A stretch of DNA of 64,000 bases from Bacillota bacterium (GCA_023390815.1 JAEWCC010000065.1:1-64000); one strand, 5' to 3'; counted from the stretch's first letter, positions 15,637-24,634 are shown. Program-made: numbers and translations. Notes: generated by a model from the letters alone, not told the origin.

Positions 15637-15870
15637 CTATCCTCTTACAAGATAGTTAAGAAGGAGGTTCAAATCTTCAGGCTCTGAAACCAGCAGTTCC
15701 AGTTCGTCGATCTTGGCTTCCGAGAACATCTGCGTGAGCATGATGTACTGGCACAGGGTCGACTTCAGGTTCAGCCTGTCACCTTCCGAAGTTACGAGCT
15801 CGATTTTGCCCTTGCAATCCTTGAGCACTTCGAAGAACTTCGCCGGTTCATTGATGTTTTTGATCTTCAT
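15637..15870 (-). CDS. Small conserved clostridial protein
   Basis: 77 residues, mixed charged and hydrophobic, beginning MKIKNINEPAKFFEVLKDC and containing GDRLNLKSTLCQY and DELELLVSEPEDL. Proteins of this form occur widely in Clostridia and are sometimes mislabelled poly(A) polymerase; no biochemical role is known to me. AAAGGAGGAAATACGT precedes the ATG. It is followed by its own terminator. Confidence 0.7.
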   Translation of the reverse strand: MKIKNINEPAKFFEVLKDCKGKIELVTSEGDRLNLKSTLCQYIMLTQMFSEAKIDELELLVSEPEDLNLLLNYLVRG

Positions 15871-15977
15871 ACGTATTTCCTCCTTTTGTTCGTATTTCGG
15901 TGTTCATCTTCACCATCTAGAATATACCACACCCCTTTCGCGGGTGTCAATTGCTCCACACAATTTTTGCACAGACT

Positions 15978-17744
15978 TTACCCGGTCTTAACACGTTTTT
16001 CGCTCGAATCGGTTAAGCCGAGGATCTGCGCCAGCCGCGCGTTCCGGCCCGAGAGTTCGCCCAGTTGCGGTGGGTTCTGCCCGAGGCGGCTGCACACAAA
16101 GCCGAGCAGCACGCGCGAGAGCCCCGAGGCCTTATTGTACTTGTCGGCAGCGGCGCTGCGCAGCGATTCATACGCCTTCTCCATGTCGCTTTTCTTTTGG
16201 GTCAACATCTGTGCCAGCGCGCGCGTATTGGCGATATACCCGGTGCGCGAGCGCGCGAGCAGCCCCGCGGCGTGCTCGTACCGACCGAGGTAAATATTCA
16301 CCCACGCGATCTTTTCGCTGATGTGCCACGTATTGCGTTTGCGGTCCTTTGCGGTGTCCGCCACGGCTTTGGCCGCGGTCAGCAGTTTGCCCGCAGCGAA
16401 TGCGCTACGCTGCAGGTCATCCTCCCGCCCTTCCGTGAGCGCGATAAAAGCTCGGGCGCTGTAAGCGCAGCCGAGGCGGTACAGCTTCTCCACGGGCGAG
16501 CGCGTCCAGCTTCCCTCCGCCGCTTCCTCCGCAAGCTTTGCGACGCTCAGCGAGGCAAGAGGCATGTCCGTCTCCGTGGCGAAGCATTTCTCCAGCAGCT
16601 CACAGGCGCTTTCGATATTGAGCCTCGTGATCTCGGGCATCGTAACCTTGCCCTCGCCTTTGGCGAGCAGGCGACAGTAATAATCGGGAATGGGGAGATA
16701 TGCGTCGTCGAGGTAATAGCTCCCCAGCACGAACAAGGCTTTCGCGTATTCGCGCGCGTTACCCGCTTTTTCCGGTCCGTCCTTCATCGCCTCATACAGC
16801 GATATCGCGGTGGCAAGGTGCTCCTCGCCGATGTCGCGAATTTCCCGCAGCACGGCGGCTTCCTCCGATGCATAGGCGTGTTTGCCGAACAGCAGATAGG
16901 GCGCCTGCTTCTCGATGATGAGCTTGCCCTTGCGGTAGTGGTTCTTCACGCTCTGCGGATAGATCTCCAACGCGCGCGAAAGCCACTCGTTGGCGAGCTC
17001 CATCTCCTTCTCAAGGTCCTGATCGCGCCGCTCCCCCGGACGCATCAGTTCGTGTACATTGGAGTAGTGCCGGTATGCGAGCGCCGTTGCGCACCGTGCG
17101 CTGTCCGGCTCCATCTCCGCGCCGCGCTTTAAAAAGGCAATCGCGTATGCGCGGTACTGAGCCGCGTCGCGCAGCTTCTTCGTCTCTCCCGCCTTGATGA
17201 GCAGCGTGGTAGCGAGCTTGCTGCACGCGCGCCCAAGGCGATAGAGCACGTCGGGATTGTCCCATACCTTTGGGTCAGCATCGATGTTCCGCAGCGGCGC
17301 GAAGCGCATACAGACGGCCTTGTAATCGCCCTGCTCCATCAGCGCGTCAAGAGATGCGAGCGTTTCCGCGCTGCCCATGATATCGTCGTAATCAGCTTTC
17401 TCAGCAAAGCAAAGCAGCGGTGCGCGCCCGTCCGGATCCAGCAGGGCCATTCTTCGCGCGAGCCGCAGTACCCCTTCCCCCACCGGGCCGCTTGCTGCCG
17501 TCAGCGTCTTGCCCGTGCCGAACTCCAGCCGCAGCGTATCATCCGTTTCGCCGAAACGTTTGAGCGGCAGCAGCACGACCGCCGCGCTCTCGCCTTCGCG
17601 CCCCGCAATATATGCCGCGCAGGCTGTCACATGCAAAAGCCGTTCGGATAGGTCGGGATATATTCGTTTGATGTGCGCTAAGTATTTGCCTTGAATGCTG
17701 AGGTGACCGGAAACTCTGTCAAAACATGCCGCAAAAAGAAACAT
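15978..17744 (-). CDS. Large uncharacterised helical (TPR-like) protein
   Basis: 588 residues from the ATG at 17744, which follows AAAGGAGGCAGCC; an in-frame start eight codons earlier is less likely. No signal peptide. The N-terminal 120 residues look alpha/beta (FDRVSGHLSIQGKYLAHIKR, then VVLLPLKRFG). The rest is helical with repeated YRLGRACSKLA, ALAYRHYSNV, ALFVLGSYYLDDAY and YRLGCAYSARAF segments, the spacing of degenerate TPR units. It may be a scaffold, but I do not recognise a family. Confidence 0.7.
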   Translation of the reverse strand: MFLFAACFDRVSGHLSIQGKYLAHIKRIYPDLSERLLHVTACAAYIAGREGESAAVVLLPLKRFGETDDTLRLEFGTGKTLTAASGPVGEGVLRLARRMALLDPDGRAPLLCFAEKADYDDIMGSAETLASLDALMEQGDYKAVCMRFAPLRNIDADPKVWDNPDVLYRLGRACSKLATTLLIKAGETKKLRDAAQYRAYAIAFLKRGAEMEPDSARCATALAYRHYSNVHELMRPGERRDQDLEKEMELANEWLSRALEIYPQSVKNHYRKGKLIIEKQAPYLLFGKHAYASEEAAVLREIRDIGEEHLATAISLYEAMKDGPEKAGNAREYAKALFVLGSYYLDDAYLPIPDYYCRLLAKGEGKVTMPEITRLNIESACELLEKCFATETDMPLASLSVAKLAEEAAEGSWTRSPVEKLYRLGCAYSARAFIALTEGREDDLQRSAFAAGKLLTAAKAVADTAKDRKRNTWHISEKIAWVNIYLGRYEHAAGLLARSRTGYIANTRALAQMLTQKKSDMEKAYESLRSAAADKYNKASGLSRVLLGFVCSRLGQNPPQLGELSGRNARLAQILGLTDSSEKRVKTG

Positions 17745-17877
17745 GGCTGCCTCCTTTACGAACCTCAAAATTCCTGTCGGATTTTGGCCCTTTTCGCATT
17801 ATTCTACCATCTTGTTTAAGGTATGGCAATATGCGCCATATCCCGCAAGCCCTTTTTCGTTTGTCTTATAAATTCTT

Positions 17878-17906
17878 TTGTAATCATTTCCGCATTGGTA
17901 TATAAT
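17878..17906 (+). promoter_or_regulatory. Promoter of the glycosyltransferase gene
   Basis: TTGTAA (17878-17883), 17 bases, TATAAT (17901-17906), ending 33 bases before the start codon. Confidence 0.75.
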
Positions 17907-17939
17907 CGGAACTGAGAAAAGACAGGAGCAAAGGCGCCC

Positions 17940-18860
17940 ATGAAATACTCGGTGGTAGTCCCTGCTTTCAACGAGCAGGAGGTTCTTCCCCTCTCGTACC
18001 CACGGCTCAAAGCCGTGATGGAAACGCTGGGGGATTACGAAATCATATTTGTTAATGACGGCTCACGCGACGATACACTGCGCATCTTGAAGCAGATCGC
18101 CGCGGAGGACAAGTCCGTCAAGGTATTGAGCTTTTCGCGCAACTTCGGCCATCAGGAGGCGGTTTCCGCCGGTATGGCGGCCAGCAGCGGCGATGCCGTG
18201 ATCATCATCGACTGCGATTTACAGGACCCGCCGGAGGTCATCCCCGGCATGGTGGAAAAGTGGAAGGCGGGTGCGGACATCGTATACGGCCTGCGCACCA
18301 AACGCAAGGGTGAGACCGCGTTTAAAAAGCTGACCGCGTGGCTCTATTACCGCATCCTTCGGGCACTCGGCGGGCAGTACATCCCCGCCAACACGGGTGA
18401 TTTCCGCCTCATCGACCGCAAGGTGTGCGATACCCTCAATTCCATGCCCGAGAAGAATCGTTTCCTGCGCGGCATGGCGGCGTGGTCGGGCTTCAGGGCG
18501 GAGCCATTCGAGTACGTGCGGGACGAGCGCGCGGCAGGCAAGACCAAGTATTCCATGAAGAAGATGCTGAAATTGGCGGGTGACGGTATCACGTCGTTCT
18601 CCAACAAGCCGCTGAAATTGCCCATGGCGATGGGCATTTCGGTGCTGATACTGTCCGTGCTGTACCTGATCCTCGCCGTCGTTTTCGTATCCCTTGGTAT
18701 TTGGGCGGTCATGCACGTACTGTTCGCGGTAACCTTCATGCTGATCGGCTTCCTGTTCGTATCGCTCGGTATCATCGGGCTTTACCTGGGCAGGATATAT
18801 GACGAGGCCAAGGAACGCCCCATCTACATTGTCGCTGAAAGAATAAACTTTACGGAATAA
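17940..18860 (+). CDS. Membrane glycosyltransferase family 2, DPM1/GtrB type
   Basis: 306 residues. N-terminal GT-A domain with VVPAFNEQEVL, NDGSRDDT, SRNFGHQEAV and the metal-binding IDCDLQDPP near residue 95. Two C-terminal membrane helices (about 225-285) anchor it. Family members transfer a sugar from a nucleotide donor to polyprenyl phosphate on the cytoplasmic face, feeding GT-C enzymes that modify surface polymers. GGAGC precedes the ATG. The aminopeptidase gene starts 13 bases downstream, so the two are probably cotranscribed without an obvious functional link. Confidence 0.9.
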   Translation: MKYSVVVPAFNEQEVLPLSYPRLKAVMETLGDYEIIFVNDGSRDDTLRILKQIAAEDKSVKVLSFSRNFGHQEAVSAGMAASSGDAVIIIDCDLQDPPEVIPGMVEKWKAGADIVYGLRTKRKGETAFKKLTAWLYYRILRALGGQYIPANTGDFRLIDRKVCDTLNSMPEKNRFLRGMAAWSGFRAEPFEYVRDERAAGKTKYSMKKMLKLAGDGITSFSNKPLKLPMAMGISVLILSVLYLILAVVFVSLGIWAVMHVLFAVTFMLIGFLFVSLGIIGLYLGRIYDEAKERPIYIVAERINFTE

Positions 18861-18873
18861 ACGGAGGACAACC

Positions 18874-19986
18874 ATGACAGATCCGAGAATGGAAAAACTG
18901 GCGGATATCATCGTAAACTACTCCCTTCACATTCAGAAGGGTGAGAAGCTGCTCATTGAGACGACCGACATCGGTGATGAAATGGGCAAGCTGCTCGTTC
19001 AGAAAACTTTCGAAGCGGGCGGCATCCCGCTGATCAATACCATGTACCGGTCGATCCAGCGCGCCATCATCATGGGCACCAACGAGGACCATATCGAGGC
19101 GTGGACGCACTACGACGAGGATAAGATGAAGGGCATGGACGCTTATGTGTCCGTGCGCGGCAACTACAACAATCTGGAGCTCATCGACGTGCCGGGCGAC
19201 AAGATGCATCTGTACGAAGGTATCTACTACAAACGCGTGCACTTCGGTCACCGTATCCCCCACACGCGCTGGGTTGTGCTGCGCTACCCCAACCCCTCCA
19301 TGGCACAGCTAGCCGATATGAGCACCGAGGCGTTTGAGGACTTTTATTATAACGTCTGCACGCTTGACTACGCTAAAATGGACAAGGCGATGGACGTGAT
19401 GCAGGCGCGCATGGCCCGCACCGACAAGGTGCAGATCAAGGGCGTCAATACCGACCTCACATTCTCGATCAAAGGCATGAATTCTAAAAAGTGCTCCGGT
19501 CATATGAACCTGCCGGACGGTGAGATTTACACCGCCCCTGTGCGCGACAGCATCAACGGCATCCTCACGTACAATACGCCCTCCATCGAGCGCGGCTTCC
19601 GCTACGAGAATATCTCGTTCGAGTTCAAGGATGGCAAGATCGTGAAAGCCACCGCGAACGACACGAAGCGCGTCAACGAGATCCTCGATACGGACGAAGG
19701 CGCGCGCTACATCGGTGAGTTCGCGTTCGGCGTAAACCCGTACATATTAAAGCCCATGTGCGATACGCTGTTCGACGAGAAGATCGCGGGTTCCATCCAC
19801 TTCACGCCGGGCAACGCGTACGACGACGCGGATAACGGCAACCGTAGCGCGCAGCATTGGGATCTCGTGTACATCCAGCGCCCCGAGTACGGCGGTGGCG
19901 AGATAACCTTCGACGGCGAACTCATCCGTAAGGACGGTCGGTTCCTCGGCGAGCTCGAAGTGCTCAATGAGGAGAATTTAAAATAG
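18874..19986 (+). CDS. M29 family aminopeptidase (AmpS/PepS type)
   Basis: 370 residues, usual length for thermophilic-type aminopeptidases. Family landmarks are the NLPDGEIYTAP segment near residue 212, SIERGF, and the C-terminal metal-site region GNAYDDADNGNRSAQHWD near 310-328. It releases N-terminal amino acids from peptides in the cytoplasm with a two-metal centre. CGGAGGACAACC precedes the ATG, and a terminator follows the stop. Confidence 0.9.
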   Translation: MTDPRMEKLADIIVNYSLHIQKGEKLLIETTDIGDEMGKLLVQKTFEAGGIPLINTMYRSIQRAIIMGTNEDHIEAWTHYDEDKMKGMDAYVSVRGNYNNLELIDVPGDKMHLYEGIYYKRVHFGHRIPHTRWVVLRYPNPSMAQLADMSTEAFEDFYYNVCTLDYAKMDKAMDVMQARMARTDKVQIKGVNTDLTFSIKGMNSKKCSGHMNLPDGEIYTAPVRDSINGILTYNTPSIERGFRYENISFEFKDGKIVKATANDTKRVNEILDTDEGARYIGEFAFGVNPYILKPMCDTLFDEKIAGSIHFTPGNAYDDADNGNRSAQHWDLVYIQRPEYGGGEITFDGELIRKDGRFLGELEVLNEENLK

Positions 19987-19994
19987 TAACATTG

Positions 19995-20021
19995 AGGGCC
20001 GTTTTCTTGGAACGGCCCTTT
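19995..20021 (+). terminator. Terminator after the M29 aminopeptidase
   Basis: AGGGCCGTT (19995-20003) pairs with AACGGCCCT (20011-20019), followed by a short T run. Confidence 0.75.
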
Positions 20022-20039
20022 GACTATCGCGGCAAATTG

Positions 20040-20183
20040 CCTCCCCTGTGAGGGGAGGTGGCCGTTACCGGATTGAAAATCTGGTAACGGACGGAAGGGT
20101 GAGCATAAATGCATGATAGCCACCCTTCACCCGCCTCCAGATTTAAAACTCCACAGCGGGAGCTCCCCTCAAGGGGAGCCTGG
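20040..20183. repeat. Palindromic MITE-like intergenic element
   Basis: About 145 bases bounded by near-inverted ends: CCTCCCC-TGTGAGGGGAGG at the left and CTCCCC-TCAAGGGGAG at the right, each itself a hairpin. Inside, CCGTTACCGGATT/AATCTGGTAACGG forms a strong stem (20063-20090), and GAAGGGTG (20094-20101) pairs with CACCCTTC (20122-20129) around ATGCAT-containing sequence. No coding capacity. The arrangement resembles non-autonomous, multicopy palindromic elements of Clostridia; copy number cannot be judged from one window. Confidence 0.55.
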
Positions 20184-20245
20184 GTCTCAGTTAACTTTTA
20201 AGTGTATCCGCAAGGCAAAAGAGATAAATTTTTAAGGGGGGCTTT

Positions 20246-20686
20246 ATGGATAACAAACAAAAGGCGTTGGACATATTCAGCAAACAGTTCAACTGCGCGC
20301 AGGCCGTATTCGGTGCGTTCGCGGATGAAATCGGTATCTCTCGCGAAACGGCGCTCAAAGCGGCGGCGTGCTTCGGCGGCGGCATGCGCTGCGGCGAGGT
20401 GTGCGGCGCGGTCACGGGCGCGCTGATGGCGCTTGGCGTGAAGTTCGGCTCCGCCAAAGACAACGACCCGGAAGGCAAAGCGGCGGCCAACAAGCGCGCC
20501 ATCGCCTTCCTTGAAAAGTTCAGGGCGAAGAACGGCACAATACTCTGCAAAGAGCTGCTGGGCTACAACCCCGGCATCCCCGAGGACGCGGAGAAGATCA
20601 AAGAGCTGGGCTTGCACGACAAGGTATGCAATCAGGCGATACTCGACGCGGTTGAAGCTGCGGAAGAGGTCATCGCGCAGGGATAG
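20246..20686 (+). CDS. C-GCAxxG-C-C family redox-type protein
   Basis: 146 residues. The family signature is visible: NCAQAV near residue 17, CFGGGMRCGEVCGAVTGALMALG near 47-69 and a later Cys in ILCKELLG and KVCNQA. The conserved Cys set suggests a redox or metal role in the cytoplasm, but no reaction has been established to my knowledge. Translation starts from ATG after AAGGGGGGC. Single gene with its own terminator. Confidence 0.85.
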   Translation: MDNKQKALDIFSKQFNCAQAVFGAFADEIGISRETALKAAACFGGGMRCGEVCGAVTGALMALGVKFGSAKDNDPEGKAAANKRAIAFLEKFRAKNGTILCKELLGYNPGIPEDAEKIKELGLHDKVCNQAILDAVEAAEEVIAQG

Positions 20687-20706
20687 GCTTCCTTAACAGA
20701 CCCATT

Positions 20707-20736
20707 AAGAGCTTTGAGCCATACCAAAGCTCTTTT
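20707..20736 (+). terminator. Terminator after the C-GCAxxG-C-C gene
   Basis: AAGAGCTTTG (20707-20716) and CAAAGCTCTT (20725-20734) form a 10-bp stem followed by a T-rich stretch. Confidence 0.8.
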
Positions 20737-20747
20737 ATTATTCCTTT

Positions 20748-20767
20748 GTAGTTAACTACAGGTTAAC
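20748..20767. promoter_or_regulatory. GTTAAC palindrome, candidate operator
   Basis: GTAGTTAACTAC (20748-20759) is a perfect 12-base palindrome, followed by a second GTTAAC (20762-20767). It lies 30 bases upstream of the XRE regulator promoter and is a plausible autoregulatory site. Confidence 0.4.
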
Positions 20768-20796
20768 TTTTTCAACCGAATTTAACAACGGCTCCA

Positions 20797-20825
20797 TTGC
20801 CGCAATATAACAGTAACGCTATAAT
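20797..20825 (+). promoter_or_regulatory. Promoter of the XRE/ABC operon
   Basis: TTGCCG (20797-20802), 17 bases, TATAAT (20820-20825), 25 bases before the start codon. Confidence 0.75.
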
Positions 20826-20849
20826 AAGGGCTGTGAGGTGAAAGTAGAT

Positions 20850-21950
20850 ATGGGCGATATCCGAATCGGCAAAAGAATTGCGGCAAAGCGCAGGGAAAAA
20901 GGGATTACGCAGGATGAGCTGGCCTCTTTTCTGGGCGTTTCCAAGCCTGCCGTATCCAAGTGGGAAAGCGGCCAGAGCTATCCCGATATCACACTGCTTC
21001 CGGTACTGGCAACCTATTTTAACATGACCGTGGACGATCTGCTGGGTTACGAGCCGCAGATGTCCAAGGAGGATGTCCGCAGAATGTACGCCGCGCTCTG
21101 CAAAGCCTTTGCGTCGGAGCCGTTTAATGCGGTGTATGCCAAATGCCAGGAATACGGGAAGAAGTACTTTTCGTGCTGGAACGTGCAGTTCCATATCGGG
21201 CTGCTGTACCTCAACCACGCAGCGCTCGCGGGCGAGGATATGCTGTCTGTGATCAAGGAAGCGATCCGCATCTTTACGCGTGTGGCGAATGAAGGCACCG
21301 ATATAAGCCTCGCGCGGCAGGCGTTATGCATGCAGAGCTATGGTTACCTCGTGCTCAACCAGCCGGTGGACGCGATCGACCTGCTGGAGGAGATTGACGA
21401 GCCGGTGTTATCCCCCCGGATGCTGCTCGTTAAAGCATATCAGATGAAGGGGGAACCGAAGAAAGCCAAGTCGCTGCTGCAGGCATATATCTATTCACAG
21501 CTGACGGACCTTTTGGGTGCGCTGCCGGACTTTTTCGCACTCTATGGCGATGACCCCGAGAGAGCCCGGGAGGGCTTTGATAAGATCACGGCGGCGGGCG
21601 GCATATTCGGGCTGGAAGCGATACACCCCATGCTGTACGTTACGGCCTATATCGCTGCCGCGCAAGTCCATATCACACATGGCCGCACGGAGGAAGCGCT
21701 GGATATGCTGGAGAGATACGTAAGCCATCTGAGAACCCCCGGCTTGTTTCCGCTCAGCCTGCACGGCAACGCGTTCTTCGACTCGCTGGACGAATATCTC
21801 GGCGGGCTAGACTTCGGCTCCTATCCCCCGCGCAGCGATGAAGTCATCAAGCAGAGCGCAAAAGATGTGGTACAGAAAAGCCCCATGTTTGAACCGCTGA
21901 AAGACAACCCCCGTTTTCTAATATTGTCAGAAAAATTAAGTCAAATATAA
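20850..21950 (+). CDS. XRE-family regulator with a helical-repeat sensor domain
   Basis: 366 residues from the ATG at 20850; a GTG four codons earlier is also possible. Residues 1-65 are a helix-turn-helix (GKRIAAKRREKGITQDELA, then SKPAVSKWESGQSYPDI). The remaining 300 residues are helical with TPR-like units (ALCMQSYGYLVLNQPVDAID, TAYIAAAQVHITHGRTEEAL). Such regulators often sense a peptide or small ligand and control the neighbouring exporter. Here it heads an operon with a PLDc_N protein and an ABC exporter, all within 20 bases of each other. Confidence 0.85.
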   Translation: MGDIRIGKRIAAKRREKGITQDELASFLGVSKPAVSKWESGQSYPDITLLPVLATYFNMTVDDLLGYEPQMSKEDVRRMYAALCKAFASEPFNAVYAKCQEYGKKYFSCWNVQFHIGLLYLNHAALAGEDMLSVIKEAIRIFTRVANEGTDISLARQALCMQSYGYLVLNQPVDAIDLLEEIDEPVLSPRMLLVKAYQMKGEPKKAKSLLQAYIYSQLTDLLGALPDFFALYGDDPERAREGFDKITAAGGIFGLEAIHPMLYVTAYIAAAQVHITHGRTEEALDMLERYVSHLRTPGLFPLSLHGNAFFDSLDEYLGGLDFGSYPPRSDEVIKQSAKDVVQKSPMFEPLKDNPRFLILSEKLSQI

Positions 21951-21963
21951 AGGAGTAAAAGCC

Positions 21964-22164
21964 ATGGAACAAATCATGCAATATCTGCCGTTTCTGATCC
22001 CCGTCATTATCCTTGAATTCGCGCTGATGATTTCAGCGCTGATCCACGTACTGCGCCACGACCGCTACAAGTTCGGCAACCGCGTACTGTGGGTGATCAT
22101 CGTGGTGGTCGTTGGCATCATCGGGCCGATCCTCTACTTTGCCCTGGGACGGAGTGATGATTGA
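21964..22164 (+). CDS. Small PLDc_N-type membrane protein
   Basis: 66 residues with two membrane helices (about 8-28 and 41-61) and a polar turn LRHDRYKFGNR, matching the phospholipase D N-terminal-like small domain (PLDc_N). AAGGAG precedes the ATG. Homologues sit beside XRE-ABC exporter genes, often bacteriocin-immunity or bacitracin-type modules; its role is unknown. Its stop overlaps the next start. Confidence 0.85.
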   Translation: MEQIMQYLPFLIPVIILEFALMISALIHVLRHDRYKFGNRVLWVIIVVVVGIIGPILYFALGRSDD

Positions 22165-23078
22165 TGAACGTACTGGAGCTTAAGAACGTTTCCAAAAGCT
22201 TCGGCAGCCTTGACGTACTGCAAGGTCTGAGCTTTGCCGTGCCGGAGGGCTCCGTGTTCGGCTTTATCGGCAAAAACGGCGCCGGAAAGACCACGACGAT
22301 GAAGACCATCCTCGGCTTTCTGCCGATATCGGGCGGCGAGATCACGGTCTGCGACGAGAAAGTGCGTTTTGGCGCGACGCGCACCAATCGGTTTATCGGA
22401 TACCTGCCGGATGTGCCTGAGTACTATAACTACATGCGCCCGAAGGAGTACATGCGGCTGTGCGGCCAGGTCATCGGCATGAAGTCCCAGGATATTTCAC
22501 TTCAAACGGAGGAGCTTCTCGCTTTGGTGGGGCTGGAAGGCATCAACCGCAAGATCTCCGGTTTCTCGCGCGGTATGAAACAGCGGCTGGGCATCGCACA
22601 GGCGCTCATCGGATCGCCCCGGCTGCTCATCTGCGACGAGCCTACCTCCGCGCTCGATCCGGTAGGCCGCAGGGAGATACTCGATATCCTGCACAGAATT
22701 AAGGCCCGGACGACGATCTTGTTCTCAACGCACATCCTCTCGGATGTGGAGCGCGTATGCGATACGGTCGGCATACTCGACAAAGGCAAGCTGGCGCTTC
22801 AGGGCAAGCTTGAAGATATCCGCAGCAGATACCGGCAGAACGGCTTACGCATTGAGCTCGCTGCCCCGGCAGACGCGGCTCGCGTCGCGCCCGTCCTCTC
22901 TGCGCTGCCCTGTGCGGCAGCCGTGGACACGAACGGAAGCGTCGTTACGGTAACCTTAAGCTCCGCGGAGCGCAGCGCGGATGTGCTGGCCTCGGTGGCG
23001 GCACTGCGGGCTCCCGTCATTCGCTACGAAATGATGGAACCGTCGCTGGAGAACGTATTTCTGGAGGTTATTGAATGA
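22164..23078 (+). CDS. ABC exporter ATP-binding protein
   Basis: 304 residues from the ATG at 22164, overlapping the previous stop. Walker A GKNGAGKTTTMK near 37, signature FSRGMKQRLG near 135 and Walker B LLICDEPTSALDP near 155 identify a drug/antibiotic-type (BcrA/CcmA-like) ATPase. The C-terminal 85 residues form the accessory domain of that subfamily. It powers the permease encoded next, with which it overlaps by four bases. Confidence 0.92.
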   Translation: MNVLELKNVSKSFGSLDVLQGLSFAVPEGSVFGFIGKNGAGKTTTMKTILGFLPISGGEITVCDEKVRFGATRTNRFIGYLPDVPEYYNYMRPKEYMRLCGQVIGMKSQDISLQTEELLALVGLEGINRKISGFSRGMKQRLGIAQALIGSPRLLICDEPTSALDPVGRREILDILHRIKARTTILFSTHILSDVERVCDTVGILDKGKLALQGKLEDIRSRYRQNGLRIELAAPADAARVAPVLSALPCAAAVDTNGSVVTVTLSSAERSADVLASVAALRAPVIRYEMMEPSLENVFLEVIE

Positions 23079-23839
23079 ACGGGTTTTCCGCTTTTCTTCA
23101 CAAGGAACTGATGGAACAGCGGCGCACCTATAAGCTACTGATCATGCTAACGGTATTTATACTGTTCGGAATGATGAGTCCGCTGCTGGCCAAGATCACG
23201 CCTGACATTTTCAACTCGATCGATATCGAAGGCGTGACGCTTACCTTACCCGAACCGACTTATATGGATGCGTATGCGCAGATGTTCAAAAACGTGACGC
23301 AGATGGGCATTATCGTGCTGCTGCTCGTTTTTGCCGGCGGCATGTCGCAGGAGCTGTCCAAGGGAACGCTGGTGAATGTGCTGGCCAAGGGGCTGCCGAG
23401 AACTGCGGTCGTACTCTCCAAGTTTACCGCAAGCCTTACGCTCTGGACGATCAGCCTTGCGCTGTGCGCCGCCGTCCATTACGGCTATACGCTTTATCTG
23501 TTTGGCGCGCATCCCACCATGCACCTGCTGTTTTCGCTGCTGTGCCTGTGGCTGTTCGGCGCGCTGCTGCTGGCCGTCATCGTCCTTACCGGTACGCTGC
23601 TTAAGGGCGGCTACAGCGGGCTGCTGGCGACTGCGGTGGTGCTGGGGGTCCTTCTGCTGCTGGGCATGCTGCCCGGAAGCTCGCACTGGAACCCGGTCAC
23701 GCTCGCATCCGTCGGCACGGGCCTGCTGGACGGCTCGCTCAAAACCGCAGATATACTGGGCGCGTTCTGGGTTTCGGCAGGCGCAGTGGTGCTGTGCCTT
23801 GCGGGCGCGGTGCTGATCTTCCGTAAGAAGCAGTTGTAA
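23075..23839 (+). CDS. ABC-2 type permease
   Basis: 254 residues with about six membrane helices and an extracellular loop after the first, the layout of ABC-2 exporters such as BcrB. It pairs with the ATPase encoded just upstream. Possible cargo includes peptides or lipids; none is indicated by the sequence. Last gene of the XRE operon; the next gene is convergent and starts one base after its stop. Confidence 0.9.
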   Translation: MNGFSAFLHKELMEQRRTYKLLIMLTVFILFGMMSPLLAKITPDIFNSIDIEGVTLTLPEPTYMDAYAQMFKNVTQMGIIVLLLVFAGGMSQELSKGTLVNVLAKGLPRTAVVLSKFTASLTLWTISLALCAAVHYGYTLYLFGAHPTMHLLFSLLCLWLFGALLLAVIVLTGTLLKGGYSGLLATAVVLGVLLLLGMLPGSSHWNPVTLASVGTGLLDGSLKTADILGAFWVSAGAVVLCLAGAVLIFRKKQL

Positions 23840-24592
23840 TCAATATTGCAGCAACGCCGCGTACTTCGCCTCGAGGATGTCGCGAACGGCCTGAGTGGGT
23901 ATTTCAAACTCCGGCTCGCCCGTCATCCCCGAGGCGATTTCGTATTTGGCAAACGCGATAAACAACCTCCCGTCCAAGATGAAGAACTGCGTATCCGCCG
24001 ACACGCCATCGAACGGCACGTCATAGCGCTCCGGCTCTTTGCGCATTTCCGCGTCGACCATACTATCGATTCGCGTCTTGTATTCTCCGCTGATAAACAG
24101 GTCTTCCAGAGTCAGCAATTTGCACTGCGCGATGTCGGCGTTGTAATACACCGTATGCGGCATTCCGGTGCCGCCGTTGTCCAGCAGCGTCGTCACCTTC
24201 AGTGACAGGATGCCTGACATGCACTTCGCCTCATACCACGCGGAAAACACACAGTCGTACGGCGGGATGGTCCACATACGCACCTCCTTCATGTAGTCCT
24301 CTGCGTAGCGTTGCGCCGCCGCCAGATCCTTTGCGATCTGCATATCGATACTCCGGTTAAGCTCCCCCTCGAAATCCGCATCCGCAAAGCCCGAAACGGC
24401 CGGCGTACAGATGTCATAGATGAGATATTCGTTGCCATAGTTGGTCTGCCGCGCCGTGACCATTACGGTCGCCTGCGGTATGGTATTTTCCCGCAGCACG
24501 GCGTCGGCAACATGCAGCGCCGTCGCAATCAGCAGCGTGCCTGCCACGATGATTACGGCGATTCGCGCCCCTCGGCCTTGCACTCTGCTCAT
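23840..24592 (-). CDS. Exported DUF4163/DUF3298 (RsiV-like sensor) protein
   Basis: 250 residues. A single N-terminal hydrophobic segment (about 11-29) anchors or exports it. The body shows YDICTPAVSGF, then SLKVTTLLDNGGTGMPHTVYYNADI and the acidic LTLEDLFISGEYK, the pattern of the DUF4163 plus DUF3298 pair found in RsiV anti-sigma factors and PdaC deacetylases. No sigma factor is adjacent, so a lysozyme-sensing role is not supported. GGGAGGCTTGT precedes the ATG. Confidence 0.8.
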   Translation of the reverse strand: MSRVQGRGARIAVIIVAGTLLIATALHVADAVLRENTIPQATVMVTARQTNYGNEYLIYDICTPAVSGFADADFEGELNRSIDMQIAKDLAAAQRYAEDYMKEVRMWTIPPYDCVFSAWYEAKCMSGILSLKVTTLLDNGGTGMPHTVYYNADIAQCKLLTLEDLFISGEYKTRIDSMVDAEMRKEPERYDVPFDGVSADTQFFILDGRLFIAFAKYEIASGMTGEPEFEIPTQAVRDILEAKYAALLQY

Positions 24593-24634
24593 ACAAGCCT
24601 CCCGCTACGAATATATTGTACGGGAGGCGATGCT

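Noticed and set aside
16065..17132. 355-codon plus-strand frame opposite the 588-residue protein
   Set aside because: Antisense shadow with shadow-like composition; the minus-strand gene has a good start and ribosome site.
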